A stretch of DNA of 64,000 nucleotides from CAZJLP01 sp964546955 (GCA_964546955.1 CAZJLP010000013.1:37262-101261); one strand, 5' to 3'. Numbered from the stretch's first letter, positions 9,163 to 18,548 are shown. Numbers and translations: made by a program. The notes: generated by a model not told the origin, from the sequence alone.

Positions 9163-9429
9163 ATGCTGTGCACCCTTAAAAGTCTCTTTCGTCGTCCTGC
9201 GATCCAAATGGGTCGGGTCGACAACAGCCGGATCCAAACCACTCGGATCCGGAATGCACAGTTCGTTAGTTTCGTAGTCGAAACCGGCAGCCTGCGGCCA
9301 TTTACGACGGATCGGTACGACTCGCGTCTCCGGCGCCGGAAATGGGTCAAAGCCGGCCTATCCTTAAGCTTCGCTGCCGGAGCAGCTTGGGTCGTGATCG
9401 AAAGCGCCAAAGCGCTCTCGATGTTTTGA
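9163..9429 (+). CDS. Small hypothetical protein with C-terminal membrane segment
   Basis: An 88-codon frame (or 73 codons from the ATG at 9208) with mostly G/C third positions, in keeping with the local coding bias. I do not recognise it. The N-terminal two thirds is Arg-rich and polar; the C-terminal part, LSLSFAAGAAWVVIES, could be one membrane helix. It fills most of the 438-base gap between lysA and the large exported protein, both on the other strand. A frame on the minus strand over the same bases looks worse: it is Arg/Ser-rich without hydrophobic patterning. The call is tentative. Confidence 0.4.
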   Translation: MLCTLKSLFRRPAIQMGRVDNSRIQTTRIRNAQFVSFVVETGSLRPFTTDRYDSRLRRRKWVKAGLSLSFAAGAAWVVIESAKALSMF

Positions 9430-9507
9430 GTCCCCCGCCGGCCAACGCTGCAGGGCTTCGTTACCGCCCCACTCAGAGGCTTAGCCCGTTCCCGCGCAAG
9501 CCCTAGG

Positions 9508-11637
9508 CTATCTGCCATTCACGATGAGCCAGTGCACCAAAGCCCAATCCTGGTCGTTCGCGTACGCGTCGGCTTGATGGGCCGGTTGATCGTTGACCGT
9601 CAATGGATAGACAAACGCACAGGAGGCGCGGCCGTCTCCGGAAAATAGGCTGAAGTTATTGCGGACGATCTGACGAGCCCGCTCCGCAGAATGAACGTCG
9701 TTCGTGGCGATCCCATGCCGATAAAGGGCGAGCGCGGTCAACGTGCTCCAATAATGGGGAAACGTGTCGCCCCAGAGCCGCGCCTTGCCGAACCAATATC
9801 CGTCCCAATGCCGGATCGCGACGTCGTTGAGGCGGTGATCAGGCTGGCGCCCGCCGAAAAGCTCAAGGCACTGCAGGTGGGGACGCGCCGCATCGAGCCA
9901 ACGCTGCTCGCCCGTGGCCGCGTATAGTTCCAGGAGAAAGATCGCGGCCGGAGCGACAATGCTTTGTTCGAAATTCACTTCGTGGGGAGGATAACGCGTG
10001 CCCTTTTCCGCCAGACGCTCTCCGTGACTGACAAAGAGGGCGCGCACATGATCGTAGTCCTTCTGTCGCTTCCGATCGGCGAGAAGTTGCAGTCCATCAA
10101 AGACAGGTACGCCGATCGCATAGAGCTTCGCGCCGCCCGCCGTATAAAATCGCTTCACCGTCTGCACAAACCGGTCGATCGGTTCGTCCGCGCCCCTCAG
10201 CCTGGCCATCTCGAGGTGAAGCTGCATCACCCAGGGCCAGTTGTAGAGGCGTTCGGTGCTATCGTTAACCCCGTTCAGGACAGTGCCGTCTGCTTTTTGC
10301 AGGCGATCGGAAACAAACCGGTAGTAGCGGCCCAGCGAGGCAATGAGCGCCGGGTCACGTGCGGTCTGGAAGCGCAGCCAACGCGCCAAAAGAACACCCA
10401 TCGCGAGTCGTTCCCGGCCTTCGTTGCGATCATGTCCCCAATCCTTGCGCACGAGCGTGTCTCGTTCGTTGTCGTAGACCAAATAGGCTCCATCCAGGGG
10501 ATCGCCCGACCGGTTCACTTGCTGATGCTGCGCGATAAAGCGCACACGGGCCGCCACCACTTCGTCGAAAGACTGCACCACATTGAGGCGGGCGTGCGTC
10601 TTGACGCCCTTCCCACCCGTCCCCGTCGCGAGTTCGCAGACAGCTTCCCCTACTTGGTCGATTTGAGTCGAGCCGATCCAAGCGAAATCCTTTTGGCTGT
10701 ACCGAAGCGCCACTTCGCTTCCGCCAACCACCAAGCGCAGCTGCTGGGCGTCCGCTCGAGCGCTTACCTTGAAGTCAACCTTTTCGCCCCGTTCCAGCGT
10801 ATAGCGCGAGGCCGTCAGGGACACAAACTGGGGTGAGCGCCGTGCGCATTGCGCCGTAAAATCGTCCCAGCCGGCATGCCAGAAGAATGTCCACCCCAAC
10901 GCCGTGGTCGCACCCGGGGCGAGCTCGGAAACCGCCGGATGAACGATGAAGACTCCGCGGGTGTTCGAGGACGCGGCCATATCGCGGCCAGTCACGCTAT
11001 AAGCGCTGATCGTTCCCTCCGTCAGAACCAACCCAAGGTGAGGCGCCCTTCCGCCCATCCGCAGCGCGCAAACCCAAGCGGTCGTGCCTCCGCACCAAAT
11101 ATGGGCGTGGGCCCGCCGTTCGAGACAATCCTCGGCGGTGGTGTAGTTGTCGTTAAAGGGCCAATACAGACCGAAGGCGCCAGGGGCCCAATGCGTCAAG
11201 GGAACCGCCGCCTTGCCCAGGTTGGTAAAAAGATACCGCTCACGGAAACTGTCATCCGCAAGTTCGCGCACCACCTCGATCTGGAGGTCCCCGACTCGGT
11301 AGCGGATGGTTGCGCGCTGGGGTTCCACGTCGATCGCTGCTGGCGTTTCCCACCGGCCGCGATGCAGCGATTCGACACCCACATTGGCGCGGCCGAGACC
11401 CCACTGCAGTGAACGTGCCTGCCAGGGGGTGTTGGCGGCACTGGTAATCCACGTCATTTGCGACGGATCTCCGGGGTGGCTCAGCGACGCGAGACTGCCG
11501 TTGGCAGGGTCAATTGTGAGCGCGAAATGCGCGTTCGCGAGTACAATGGGTTTCGGCAGGTCAATTTCCCCCGCCATCGCCGGAACGGAAAGCGCAAGGC
11601 CGAGGAGAAGCCAAAAAACACAGACAACCCGGGACAT
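9508..11637 (-). CDS. Exported putative (alpha/alpha)6-barrel glycosidase-like protein
   Basis: A 709-residue protein with a clear signal peptide (FWLLLGLALSVPAMAGE). The first 280 residues look like a beta-sandwich (repeated aromatic/hydrophobic strands, LTHWAPGAFGLYWP). The C-terminal 350 residues are helical with repeated Trp, His and Arg patterns (RLYNWPWVMQLHLEMARL, HEVNFEQSIVAPAAIFLLELY, GDTFPHYWSTLTALALY), as in six-hairpin glycosidases and related uncharacterised families. It probably acts in the periplasm or outside the cell on polysaccharide. No catalytic pair can be assigned with certainty. It lies alone between an intergenic gap and tex, so no pathway context is available. Confidence 0.7.
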   Translation of the reverse strand: MSRVVCVFWLLLGLALSVPAMAGEIDLPKPIVLANAHFALTIDPANGSLASLSHPGDPSQMTWITSAANTPWQARSLQWGLGRANVGVESLHRGRWETPAAIDVEPQRATIRYRVGDLQIEVVRELADDSFRERYLFTNLGKAAVPLTHWAPGAFGLYWPFNDNYTTAEDCLERRAHAHIWCGGTTAWVCALRMGGRAPHLGLVLTEGTISAYSVTGRDMAASSNTRGVFIVHPAVSELAPGATTALGWTFFWHAGWDDFTAQCARRSPQFVSLTASRYTLERGEKVDFKVSARADAQQLRLVVGGSEVALRYSQKDFAWIGSTQIDQVGEAVCELATGTGGKGVKTHARLNVVQSFDEVVAARVRFIAQHQQVNRSGDPLDGAYLVYDNERDTLVRKDWGHDRNEGRERLAMGVLLARWLRFQTARDPALIASLGRYYRFVSDRLQKADGTVLNGVNDSTERLYNWPWVMQLHLEMARLRGADEPIDRFVQTVKRFYTAGGAKLYAIGVPVFDGLQLLADRKRQKDYDHVRALFVSHGERLAEKGTRYPPHEVNFEQSIVAPAAIFLLELYAATGEQRWLDAARPHLQCLELFGGRQPDHRLNDVAIRHWDGYWFGKARLWGDTFPHYWSTLTALALYRHGIATNDVHSAERARQIVRNNFSLFSGDGRASCAFVYPLTVNDQPAHQADAYANDQDWALVHWLIVNGR

Positions 11638-11721
11638 ACGTCCGCCCTGACCGCGCCAGCCGGCGGGTGTTCACTGCGGTTGCATTTCGCATCGGCCGGG
11701 CGCGCGCCACGGCGGCTGCTC

Positions 11722-14031
11722 CTACTTTTTCTTGTTCAGCGCCGCGCTGAACCAGTCGCCATTCAAGGACGGCGCCGGTTTCGGCGGTGCGGCGCCGGTG
11801 GAAGCATTTCGAGCGCCTTGGTTCCCCGGCCCCCGAGGCCCGCTGGCCCCGGCTGCACCCAAGGGTTGCCGCGCGCCGATCTCCGGTTTGCTGCGCATCG
11901 ATAAGGCGATGCGTTTTCGGGTTAAATCGACCTCGGTGACCGTCACATTCACGCGCTGCGATACCTTAACGACTTCCGCTGGATCTTTGACGAATGTATC
12001 CGCCAGCTGACTTACATGCACCAACCCGTCCTGGTGCACTCCGATATCCACAAACGCCCCGAACGCGGTCACGTTTGTGACAATCCCCGGCAGCTTCATG
12101 CCCGGCTTCAAGTCTTCGGGTTTGTTGACTCCCTCGGCAAAAGAAAAGGCTTCGAATTGCTGGCGGGGATCGCGCCCGGGTTTGGCCAACTCGGCCATGA
12201 TGTCGGTTAGAGTGGGCAAGCCCACCTTGTCAGTGACGTACTGATCGAGTTTAATTTTCTTCCGCAGCGCGGCGTCTTTCGTGAGATCGGCAACCGTAAC
12301 GCCGAGATCGGACGCCATTTTCTCCACGATGGGATAACTTTCCGGGTGGACGGCTGAGCCGTCCAATGGATGATCGGCATCTCGAATCCGCAGAAAACCT
12401 GCCGCCTGCTCGAATGCTTTGGGTCCGAGCCGGGGAATTGAAAGAAGCTCAGCCCGGGATTTGAAGGGACCCTTCTCGTTGCGGTGCGCCACGATGTTCG
12501 CCGCGATGGTAGAGTTCAGTCCCGAGACGTAACTGAGCAGTTGTTTCGAAGCAGTGTTCACCTCGACTCCGACTCCGTTCACGCATGACACTACCACGTC
12601 ATCCAGCGAGCGCTTCAAGCCGCCCTGCTCCACATCGTGCTGGTACTGCCCCACCCCAATGCTTTTGGGATCGAGTTTCACCAATTCGGCGAGCGGATCC
12701 ATCAGCCGCCGCCCGATTGAGACCGCGCCTCGCACGGTCAGGTCGTGGGTGGGAAACTCCTCGCGGGCGACATCGCTCGCAGAATAAATCGACGCGCCGG
12801 ACTCATTCACCATAACGACCGGAATGTGAGCGGGCAGTCCGAGGGAACGCACAAACACTTCGGTCTCCCGCCCGGCGGTCCCATTGCCGATCGCGATCGC
12901 CTCAATCTGGAAAAATTTCACGAACCCGGAGATCTTCTCCTTGGCTTCCTCGGTCCGAGCCGCGCCTTGGTCCGGGTAGACCACGTCATTGTGAAGCAAC
13001 TTGCCCTGCCGATCGAGGATCACGGTTTTGCAGCCGGTTCGAAATCCTGGATCGATCGCCAACACGTTCTTTCGGCCGAGAGGCGAGGCCAGCAACAATT
13101 CGCGCAGGTTGTCCGCGAAAACCTTGATCGCGGTTTCGTCCGCGCGCTTTTTCGTTTCCAAGCGCATCTCGGTCTCCATGGCCGGGGCGAGGAGCCGCTT
13201 GGCGCTGTCCTGTACCGCGAGCCGGACTTCACTGGACGAGCGGCCGCCGGCCGCTTTGACAAAGAGAGGTTCTATCTCCGCCAGGATCGCGCGCTCATCC
13301 GCGGTGATCCGCATCATCAACACCAATTCTTTCTCGCCGCGACGCATGGCGAGGATCCGGTGGCTGGGCGCCTTGGCCAGCGACTCGCTCCAATCGAAGT
13401 AGTCCTTGAACTTGGCGCCCTCGACTTCCTTGCCGGAAATCACCTTCGACGAAATGACTCCGTCCCGTTGGTACAATGCCCGCAGCTTGGCCCGGGCAGC
13501 CGCATCGTCGCTGACGCGCTCGGCCAGGATGTCCCGCGCGCCCGCCAGAGCGGCGTCGACATCGGCCACGCCTTTGGCGGCATCCACATAGTTTGCGGCT
13601 TCAGCCCGGGGGTCCGTGATCGCATCCTGGACAAAGAGCAGGTCCGCGAGCGGCTCCAGTCCCGCTTCCTTTGCGATCGTCGCCCGCGTGCGCTTTTTCG
13701 GCCGGTAGGGAAGATAAATGTCCTCGAGGGCGGTCATCGTCTCCGCACCGGCTACGGCTTTCGCCAGGTCGTCCGTGAGAAGATTGCGCTCTTTCAATGA
13801 AGCGACGATCGAGGTGCGGCGCTCATCCAACGCTGCCATCTGCTCCAGCCGATCACGGATCGACGTGACCGCGACCTCGTCCAATTCACCCGTGGCTTCC
13901 TTCCGATAACGCGCAATAAAGGGCACCGTTGCCCCTTCCTTGAGCAACTGCGCGGTCGAGGCCACCTGGTGAACCTTCAGGCCGAGCTCTTGGGTGATGC
14001 GCAGGACGTGGTCGGGATTGGGCAACTCCAT
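11722..14031 (-). CDS. tex: Tex-family S1 RNA-binding transcription accessory protein
   Basis: A 769-residue Tex/YhgF homologue. The N-terminal helical Tex domain contains VPFIARYRKEATGELDE and EDIYLPYRPKKRTRA. The YqgF-like domain contains AIDPGFRTGCKT and later GNGTAGRETE. A helix-hairpin-helix region (ASKQLLSYVSGLN, GPFKSRAELLSIPRLG) precedes the S1 domain (GIVTNVTAFGAFVDIGVHQDGLVH). A low-complexity Pro/Gly/Ala tail follows. The family is cytoplasmic, binds nucleic acids and relates to eukaryotic Spt6; its bacterial role is in transcription or RNA handling and is not settled. The start at 14031 matches the family N terminus. It is monocistronic here. Confidence 0.95.
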   Translation of the reverse strand: MELPNPDHVLRITQELGLKVHQVASTAQLLKEGATVPFIARYRKEATGELDEVAVTSIRDRLEQMAALDERRTSIVASLKERNLLTDDLAKAVAGAETMTALEDIYLPYRPKKRTRATIAKEAGLEPLADLLFVQDAITDPRAEAANYVDAAKGVADVDAALAGARDILAERVSDDAAARAKLRALYQRDGVISSKVISGKEVEGAKFKDYFDWSESLAKAPSHRILAMRRGEKELVLMMRITADERAILAEIEPLFVKAAGGRSSSEVRLAVQDSAKRLLAPAMETEMRLETKKRADETAIKVFADNLRELLLASPLGRKNVLAIDPGFRTGCKTVILDRQGKLLHNDVVYPDQGAARTEEAKEKISGFVKFFQIEAIAIGNGTAGRETEVFVRSLGLPAHIPVVMVNESGASIYSASDVAREEFPTHDLTVRGAVSIGRRLMDPLAELVKLDPKSIGVGQYQHDVEQGGLKRSLDDVVVSCVNGVGVEVNTASKQLLSYVSGLNSTIAANIVAHRNEKGPFKSRAELLSIPRLGPKAFEQAAGFLRIRDADHPLDGSAVHPESYPIVEKMASDLGVTVADLTKDAALRKKIKLDQYVTDKVGLPTLTDIMAELAKPGRDPRQQFEAFSFAEGVNKPEDLKPGMKLPGIVTNVTAFGAFVDIGVHQDGLVHVSQLADTFVKDPAEVVKVSQRVNVTVTEVDLTRKRIALSMRSKPEIGARQPLGAAGASGPRGPGNQGARNASTGAAPPKPAPSLNGDWFSAALNKKK

Positions 14032-14251
14032 CGGAAAAGGTCCGCCATAGCAGCGAGCCTAGCCACGCGGGCAAGTGTTAATCGCCGGCGCCCGGCAAGT
14101 TTTCCAAAAACCAGGGCAGTCACCCTAAACGTACGGGGGCCAACCACCAGACAAACGACAAAAATCCTTCAGGCTCACTTTTGGCGTTCCGTCGGGGCGT
14201 TTTCTCCCGTCATTGCATCCCGCGCAGCCCAAGTGCCGCGTGTTTTTATCC

Positions 14252-14620
14252 ATGATCCCAGTCAAATCACTCCTAACGAAACTGTCATTGCCCGGATGGC
14301 TCGCTCTCGCGATCGCCATGCCCGTCCTCTCCGCTGCCGCGGCAGACTACGACGAGCGCCCCTTGCCGATCAAAACGCCGCCTCCTGTCTATCCGGCGTC
14401 TATGGCTCGAGAGGGTGTCCAAGGCACCGTGGCCGTAAAGGTGGTGGTCGACGAGGCAGGATCCGTGGTGGAATGCAGCGTCAGCAAATCGAGTCACGTC
14501 GCATTCGAGCAGCCCGCCGTGGACGCCGTGAAAAACTGGAAATTCAAACCCGCGGCGAGAGGCGGTGCCAAGGTCAGGGCAGAGGTGCTCATACCCATTC
14601 GGTTCAATCCCGAAGACTGA
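14252..14620 (+). CDS. Exported TonB C-terminal domain protein
   Basis: A 122-residue protein: signal peptide or anchor (LALAIAMPVLSAAAA) followed by a single TonB C-terminal domain. The domain begins with PPPVYPASMAREGVQGTVAV, passes through VDEAGSV and ends VKNWKFKPA, the usual strand pattern of energy-transducer TonB C-termini. It lacks the Pro-rich spacer of a full TonB, so it is a short family member that may act with a separate ExbBD/TonB complex or bind envelope proteins. The ATG at 14252 is chosen over an upstream TTG. A hairpin downstream at 14668-14700 could terminate it. Confidence 0.82.
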   Translation: MIPVKSLLTKLSLPGWLALAIAMPVLSAAAADYDERPLPIKTPPPVYPASMAREGVQGTVAVKVVVDEAGSVVECSVSKSSHVAFEQPAVDAVKNWKFKPAARGGAKVRAEVLIPIRFNPED

Positions 14621-14667
14621 CCTCGCTCCTCGCGTGAGTGGCGGTCGTCGCCGCCAGCGCCGGCAAC

Positions 14668-14700
14668 AAGCCGACAATCCGCTGGAATTGTCGGCTTTCC
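14668..14700 (+). terminator. Hairpin with 10-bp perfect stem after the TonB-domain gene
   Basis: Arms AAGCCGACAA and TTGTCGGCTT pair perfectly around a 10-nt loop. Only three T residues end the structure, so Rho-independent termination would be weak. It lies between the end of the TonB-domain gene and the ATG of the thioredoxin gene 17 bases further on, so it may instead affect expression of the latter. Confidence 0.5.
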
Positions 14701-14716
14701 GAAGTACCTTGGAGGG

Positions 14717-15217
14717 ATGAAACCATTGCTTTTCGCCTGCGTGTTAGGCCTCGTCACCAGCATCGGTCAGGGCGCGCCGGAGCAGTGGCTTCCGATCGAA
14801 AAAGAGGTCGCGGAAATCGCAGCGGGGCCGCACGTGACCGTAGTCCATTTCTGGGCTCCGTGGTGCTCGAACTGCAAAGCCGAACTGGCGAACAACCGTT
14901 GGACAAACTTCCTCGAAAACAACGCCGACGTTAAGTTCGTTTTCGTCACAATTTGGAACGCCGAGGACGGAAGGGCCGTGCTCGAATCATTCGGTGTCGC
15001 CAAACAACCGAACTTTCAACTGCGCTTGCATCCGAACCCCTCGCGCGCGCGCGACGAGAAGGTGAAGCAGTTCATGGATCTGCCGGTATCGTGGATTCCC
15101 ACGACCTGGGTTTTCCGCGAGGGAAAACTCCGTTACGCGCTCAACTACGGAGAGGTGCACTTTGCGCTTCTCCAGCAGCTAATTCGCGATTCGAACAGCA
15201 AGTGGGAGCACAAGTGA
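14717..15217 (+). CDS. Exported TlpA-like thioredoxin-fold protein
   Basis: A 166-residue protein with a signal peptide (LLFACVLGLVTSIGQGAP) and a thioredoxin fold. The active site is WAPWCSNC near residue 52, a CxxC typical of TlpA/ResA-type periplasmic reductases, and the cis-Pro loop is WIPTTWVF. Such proteins reduce disulfides in cytochrome c maturation or in other exported substrates. No ccm genes are adjacent, so the client is unknown. The start at 14717 gives a proper signal peptide. A GC-rich hairpin overlaps its stop codon. Confidence 0.85.
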   Translation: MKPLLFACVLGLVTSIGQGAPEQWLPIEKEVAEIAAGPHVTVVHFWAPWCSNCKAELANNRWTNFLENNADVKFVFVTIWNAEDGRAVLESFGVAKQPNFQLRLHPNPSRARDEKVKQFMDLPVSWIPTTWVFREGKLRYALNYGEVHFALLQQLIRDSNSKWEHK

Positions 15218-15236
15218 CGCCGCGGGGCGGCGTCAC
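15214..15236 (+). terminator. GC hairpin overlapping the stop codon of the thioredoxin-like gene
   Basis: GTGACGCCG pairs with CGGCGTCAC around a 5-nt loop and includes the TGA stop. There is no T-tract, so it is a weak terminator or an RNA-stabilising element rather than a clear Rho-independent site. Confidence 0.35.
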
Positions 15237-15238
15237 GC

Positions 15239-15478
15239 GGTAAGCGGTAAGCTTTAGCCGCAAGCTTCGGGGAACCAACATTGAAAGTGACTCCGTCGAA
15301 CAAGCCGCGAAGTGGCTACGGGCGTGAGCGAGTGGCTTCCGTCCGATGCCCCATTTCGGGTCGATCGGCGGCCACCACCACAAATCCAAACCAAGGCGCC
15401 CACTAGCAGCGTTCCGCCCGTCCTTCGTGACGAACGGCTCTACTCCGACGCTTACCGCTTAAAGCTTATAGCCGCTGA
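15239..15478. repeat. Paired heptamer-period intergenic repeats in inverted orientation
   Basis: The 274-base gap between the thioredoxin gene and the terC-like gene holds no convincing gene. It begins with GGTAAGC GGTAAGC TTTAGCC GCAAGCT and ends, on the other strand, with TATAAGC TTTAAGC GGTAAGC, both with a 7-nt period. The shared 12-mer TAAGCGGTAAGC occurs at 15241-15252 and inverted at 15450-15461. The function is unknown. Confidence 0.65.
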
Positions 15479-15491
15479 ACCGCTCCGCGGC

Positions 15492-16241
15492 TCAGCGATA
15501 CGGCTGGTGCAGATCCACCGGCTTGGACTTGGCGGCGGAGCGCAGTTTCAGATTGAGCATCTCCACTCCGAAAGCGAAAGCCATGGAGAAGTAAATATAG
15601 CCCTTTGGAATATGCTGGTCCAACGACTCACCGACCAAAGTGACGCCGATGAGGATCAGAAAACTCAATGCCAGCATTTTCAACGTCGGGTGTTTGTTCA
15701 CGAAGTCGCTGATCGTGCCGGCAAAAACGAGCATGATGACCAACGCGATCACGACCGCCGCGATCATGACTTCAATGTGCTTTGCCATTCCCACCGCCGT
15801 GATGACGGAATCCAGCGAAAACACGATATCGAGCAGGACGATCTGAAAGATCACCGCCGCGAATTTGGCCATCCTCTTGCCAGCGGTCGCGTGGCCGTCG
15901 TCGCCCTCAAGTTTTTCGTGAATTTCAAAGACGCTCTTTCCAATCAGGAAAAGTCCGCCGAGGAGAAGGATCAGGTCTTTTCCAGACATCTCTGAGTTCA
16001 GGATCGGCATCTTGAACAGCGGCGCCTGGAGCTTCATCAGCCAGGTGATGCTGAGGAGCAGAAGAACCCGTGTCACCAGCGCCAGGCCCAGACCCCACTG
16101 GCGGGCTTTCTTCTGTTGATCCGCCGGAAGCTTACCCGCGAGGATCGAAATGAAGATGATGTTATCGATGCCCAGAACAATCTCGAGTGCCGTGAGCGTG
16201 AGCAGTGAAATCCAGATTTCGGGTTGCGTAAGCCAGTCCAT
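15492..16241 (-). CDS. TerC-family integral membrane protein
   Basis: A 249-residue TerC-type protein with about seven membrane helices. The family marker EIVLGIDNIIFISIL is near residue 20 and its internal repeat VLLDIVFSLDSVITAVG near residue 130; both carry conserved acidic residues thought to bind metal. TerC relatives have been linked to tellurite resistance and to Mn2+ export or metalation of exported proteins. Ends with a polar tail. The start ATG at 16241 gives MDWLTQPEIW, usual for the group. No ter genes are nearby, so a housekeeping metal role is more likely than tellurite resistance. Confidence 0.92.
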   Translation of the reverse strand: MDWLTQPEIWISLLTLTALEIVLGIDNIIFISILAGKLPADQQKKARQWGLGLALVTRVLLLLSITWLMKLQAPLFKMPILNSEMSGKDLILLLGGLFLIGKSVFEIHEKLEGDDGHATAGKRMAKFAAVIFQIVLLDIVFSLDSVITAVGMAKHIEVMIAAVVIALVIMLVFAGTISDFVNKHPTLKMLALSFLILIGVTLVGESLDQHIPKGYIYFSMAFAFGVEMLNLKLRSAAKSKPVDLHQPYR

Positions 16242-16336
16242 GATTGGCCGAGCTAGGCGTCACGCCCAGCGGTCGTCAATCCCGGCTTGGACGGCCTTCT
16301 GCCTACAACAGCGGCTGAACAGAGGAATCTCGCCGT

Positions 16337-17284
16337 TCAACCGAGCACCCACGACAGGCCAAAGCGCAGCCAGAGCGGGATGACCAACACGCCCACCACG
16401 GTCGTCCCGATGACCACCTGTACTGCAGTCAAGGGTCTTCCCCCGTAATGTCGCGCAATCACGATCGGCAGGATGCCGGCGGGCATCGCGGCCTGGACGA
16501 CGATAACCCGTTTCAGTTCCACCGTACACGGAAGGAACTTTGCCAGGAGAAGGTAAGCGAGCGGGAAGAGACAGAGCCGGAGAATGCAAGCCCAAGGAGT
16601 GACCTTGGCATCCACCAATTCACGGGGCTTTTCGAAGTACTGGGATAAGTTTCCGCCGATCAGGATCAACCCCAACGGAATCGCGCAAACCGCGCATTGA
16701 TGAACCACGCTCGACAGGACGGCGGGCATATGGCGCCCCCACCCAAGCAAGTTTCCCGTCACGGCCAGCAGCAGAGCCGCAACGGGAGGGTTTAATAACT
16801 TCTTCCAGCCCTCTCGCAGCGACAAACCCGATAGTACGAGAATCCCCACCGTCCAGATAGCGGCCTCGCAGCCCACGTTGTGGACCAATAGGACACCTAT
16901 GCTCTGCGACCCGAACAACGCTGTCATGAGCGGGATCGGAATATAACCATAGTTGTTGATCCCCACTGCAAATGCGAAGGTGCGAAGCCCATTGCCTTGC
17001 GTGAGCCCGAGCGCGCGGCCCGCATACAACGCCGACACAATGCCGAGCCCCATGGTGAAAAAGCCCACCAGGGGGGCATAGGCGAGATTCGAGGGCTGCC
17101 GGAGCGCCTCGTTGTTCAGGACGCTTTCGAAGATAAGGCAGGGATACAGAAAATTCACCACCACCTTCAGCAAACTCGCGTCGGCCTCGCCCGCGAGCCA
17201 TCCGAGCCGTCGCAAAGCGGTGCCGATGCCGATCAGCGCAAAGACCGGAAGGACGATCAGCAACAGATCCCAGTACGAAGACAT
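16337..17284 (-). CDS. AEC-family (auxin efflux carrier type) permease
   Basis: A 315-residue permease with about ten membrane helices and the AEC pattern: an N-terminal helix block (LLLIVLPVFALIGIGTALRR), the conserved INNYGYIPIPL kink in the middle, and the C-terminal half with AAMPAGILPIVIARHYGG. Members export or import organic acids, malonate or related anions. The ATG at 17284 removes an Arg-rich non-membrane extension that overlaps the neighbouring gene. It ends 96 bases before the start of the terC-like gene on the same strand. A second AEC protein lies at 37,634-38,566. Confidence 0.88.
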   Translation of the reverse strand: MSSYWDLLLIVLPVFALIGIGTALRRLGWLAGEADASLLKVVVNFLYPCLIFESVLNNEALRQPSNLAYAPLVGFFTMGLGIVSALYAGRALGLTQGNGLRTFAFAVGINNYGYIPIPLMTALFGSQSIGVLLVHNVGCEAAIWTVGILVLSGLSLREGWKKLLNPPVAALLLAVTGNLLGWGRHMPAVLSSVVHQCAVCAIPLGLILIGGNLSQYFEKPRELVDAKVTPWACILRLCLFPLAYLLLAKFLPCTVELKRVIVVQAAMPAGILPIVIARHYGGRPLTAVQVVIGTTVVGVLVIPLWLRFGLSWVLG

Positions 17285-17315
17285 TGCGCGCCGACTCTCG
17301 GACTTCTGCTGGCAC

Positions 17316-18548
17316 CTACAACGAAAAACCGGCCATGGCCGTTCCAGCGAGATGCCCCGTCGTCCAAGCCGCCTGGAAGTTGAACCCTCCGGTGATGCCG
17401 TCCACATCGAGGATTTCGCCGGCGAAAAACAGCCCCGGGCAAAGACGGCTCTGCATGGTCTTAAAATCCACTTCTTTGAGTCTGATTCCCCCGCAGGTCA
17501 CAAACTCCTCCTTGTTCGTGCTCTTGCCTGTCACAACGAAAGCGGCACTGGTCAGCTGCCCCGCCAGGGCGAAGAGCGTCTGATTAGAGAGGGAAGTCCA
17601 GGGGGCCGACGCGGCGACCCCGGCAGCCGTCACGAGCCGTTCCCACAAGCGGCCGGGCAGTCCGAACGGATTCCAAGTGGCCACGTGCCTTCGCGGATGA
17701 GTGGAGCGGGCGCAGTTCAACGCTTCGCGAGCCGCCTCGTCTCGCAGCCCGCCCAGCCAGTTCATTCTCACGGTGAACCGATACTCCAAAGCAGCGAGCT
17801 CCCTCGCCCCCCACGCGGACAATTTCAAAATCGCCGGTCCGCTCATGCCCCAGTGAGTAATCAAAAGCGGTCCCGTCTCCCGAAGTTTTGTCCCATCGAC
17901 CGTGGCGACGGCCCCGGCGACAGACAGCCCGGCGAGGCCGTCCAACCGGGGGTCGGCGATCTGAAACGTGAACAAGGACGGCACCAGGGGTTCAATAGTG
18001 TGGCCGACCGCCTCGGCAATCTGGTATCCGGCTGACGACCGATTCCCTCCGGTGGCGAGGAGGAGACAATCGCACACGAACGAGTCACCCGTCGTGAGGT
18101 CGAGCACAAACGTTCCTCCTTCCCGCCGCGCCGTCTTCAGTCCCGTGCGAGTCCGCACCTCCACCCCCGCTGCCTGGGCGGCGCGTGAAAGGCAATCCAC
18201 GATCGTAGCCGAATCGTCGGTGGTGGGAAACATGCGGCCATCGTCCTCTGTCTTGAGCTCCACCCCTCGTTCCTTAAACCACGCGATGGTGTCCCGGGGC
18301 TGCCAACGGTGAAAAGCCCCCAGCAATTCGCGAGCTCCCCGGGGATAGCGCTTCACCAAGTCCCGCGGCTCGAAGCACGCGTGCGTCACGTTGCAGCGTC
18401 CGCCCCCGGAAACGCGCACCTTTGCGAGAAGATGCGCGGTCGCTTCGAGAAGGACCACCTGAGCGTCGGAATTCGCCTCCGCGCAGATAATTGCCGCAAA
18501 AAACCCCGCGGCCCCGCCGCCTGCAACCACCACGCGAAGTTTGCTCAT
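17316..18548 (-). CDS. BaiN/HI0933-type flavoprotein oxidoreductase
   Basis: A 410-residue NAD(P)/FAD-dependent protein of the HI0933/YhiN/BaiN group. The FAD motif VVAGGGAAGFFAA is at the N terminus, followed by KVRVSGGGRCNVTH, which is diagnostic for the group, and LLLATGGNRSS. The C terminus has GLFFAGEILDVDGITGGFNFQAAW. Family members are cytoplasmic flavoproteins with mostly unknown substrates; BaiN is linked to bile-acid dehydroxylation in gut clostridia, which need not apply here. The ATG at 18548 is the start that puts the Rossmann strand at residue 3. It lies 31 bases upstream of the AEC permease start on the same strand and may be co-transcribed with it. Confidence 0.92.
   Translation of the reverse strand: MSKLRVVVAGGGAAGFFAAIICAEANSDAQVVLLEATAHLLAKVRVSGGGRCNVTHACFEPRDLVKRYPRGARELLGAFHRWQPRDTIAWFKERGVELKTEDDGRMFPTTDDSATIVDCLSRAAQAAGVEVRTRTGLKTARREGGTFVLDLTTGDSFVCDCLLLATGGNRSSAGYQIAEAVGHTIEPLVPSLFTFQIADPRLDGLAGLSVAGAVATVDGTKLRETGPLLITHWGMSGPAILKLSAWGARELAALEYRFTVRMNWLGGLRDEAAREALNCARSTHPRRHVATWNPFGLPGRLWERLVTAAGVAASAPWTSLSNQTLFALAGQLTSAAFVVTGKSTNKEEFVTCGGIRLKEVDFKTMQSRLCPGLFFAGEILDVDGITGGFNFQAAWTTGHLAGTAMAGFSL

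Noticed and set aside
9150..9518. A 122-codon minus-strand frame beside lysA
   Set aside because: Overlaps the end of the next gene and is Arg/Ser-rich without folding pattern; the plus-strand frame is better although also uncertain.
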